From the NCBI RefSeq assembly GCF_019430905.1, contig NZ_JAHYCA010000009.1:47462-111461 (forward strand): DNA of 64,000 bases, written 5' to 3'. This DNA comes from Billgrantia antri. GTDB taxonomy: Bacteria; Pseudomonadota; Gammaproteobacteria; Pseudomonadales; Halomonadaceae. The notes beneath the pieces are model-generated. The model was not told the DNA's origin and ran no database searches. It saw nothing but the letters and a program-made list of their open reading frames with translations. Below, piece by piece: positions 63,934 through 64,000 of this stretch. Numbering within the stretch: position 1 is the stretch's first letter; every line of letters starts with the position of its first letter. Position numbers and translations under genes: made by a program.

Positions 63934-64000
63934 TAAGCCGTCCTTCAGGCTGCGATGCCGCTTCTATAGGGTATTGTATCGGCCGGAGTGCGGCCTGGAG

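Overview
This GC-rich window (about 65% GC outside its right end) looks like chromosome of a halophilic gammaproteobacterium of the Halomonadaceae (Halomonas-like). The basis is the mix of a type II dihydroorotase, a hut histidine-degradation operon, an xdhABC-guaD purine cluster, TRAP and Dpp-type ABC importers, YjiH-type membrane proteins and a gap-arsJ pair. This is judged from recalled family sequences; no database was searched. No rRNA, tRNA, CRISPR, insertion sequence or prophage was seen.

Layout. 1-5.2 kb: end of mtnN, a polysaccharide pyruvyl transferase, pyrC, a small membrane protein, a DadA-like oxidase and a TerB-domain protein. 5.3-14.8 kb: a GntR/FCD regulator divergent from a peptide-type ABC operon (binding protein, two permeases, fused double ATPase), continuing into a D-2-hydroxyacid-type flavoprotein, an EamA exporter and a HisC-like aminotransferase. 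14.8-21.6 kb: a PAS/sigma-54 activator divergent from a guanidinobutyrase-like ureohydrolase, a YjiH protein, an NCS1 permease and an aminoaldehyde-type dehydrogenase, behind a clear -24/-12 promoter and repeated putative activator sites. 21.7-29.4 kb: GNAT, a TRAP transporter, a lipoprotein, a DUF938 methyltransferase, small proteins, a DUF418 protein, GST and a WYL regulator.

29.5-42.5 kb is a histidine-utilisation region: hutC, a GGDEF-EAL protein overlapping an orphan solute-binding protein, a second YjiH protein, then hutIGUH and an NhaC/YuiF-type transporter. Three identical TGTATATACA palindromes, the putative HutC operator, lie before hutC, before the YjiH gene and before hutI. 42.6-50.9 kb: ychJ, a P-type cation ATPase, hrpB, and the gap-arsJ arsenate-export pair. 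50.8-58.0 kb: a RutR-like TetR regulator, a RutR-type operator, xdhA-xdhB-xdhC and guaD (guanine and hypoxanthine to xanthine and urate).

From about 58.1 kb to 63.93 kb the character changes: lower GC, all genes on the minus strand, and tight gene-spacer-gene packing. Two similar 72-bp attC-like sites and one 59-bp attC-like site separate the genes. I read this as integron gene cassettes without an integrase in view (a CALIN, or the edge of a chromosomal integron). The cassettes carry a reverse transcriptase resembling defence-associated RTs but interrupted by one in-frame TGA, a 720-residue protein with a PD-(D/E)XK-like core and a SEC-C zinc motif, a histidine phosphatase and a small membrane protein. 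This is the most unusual part of the window.
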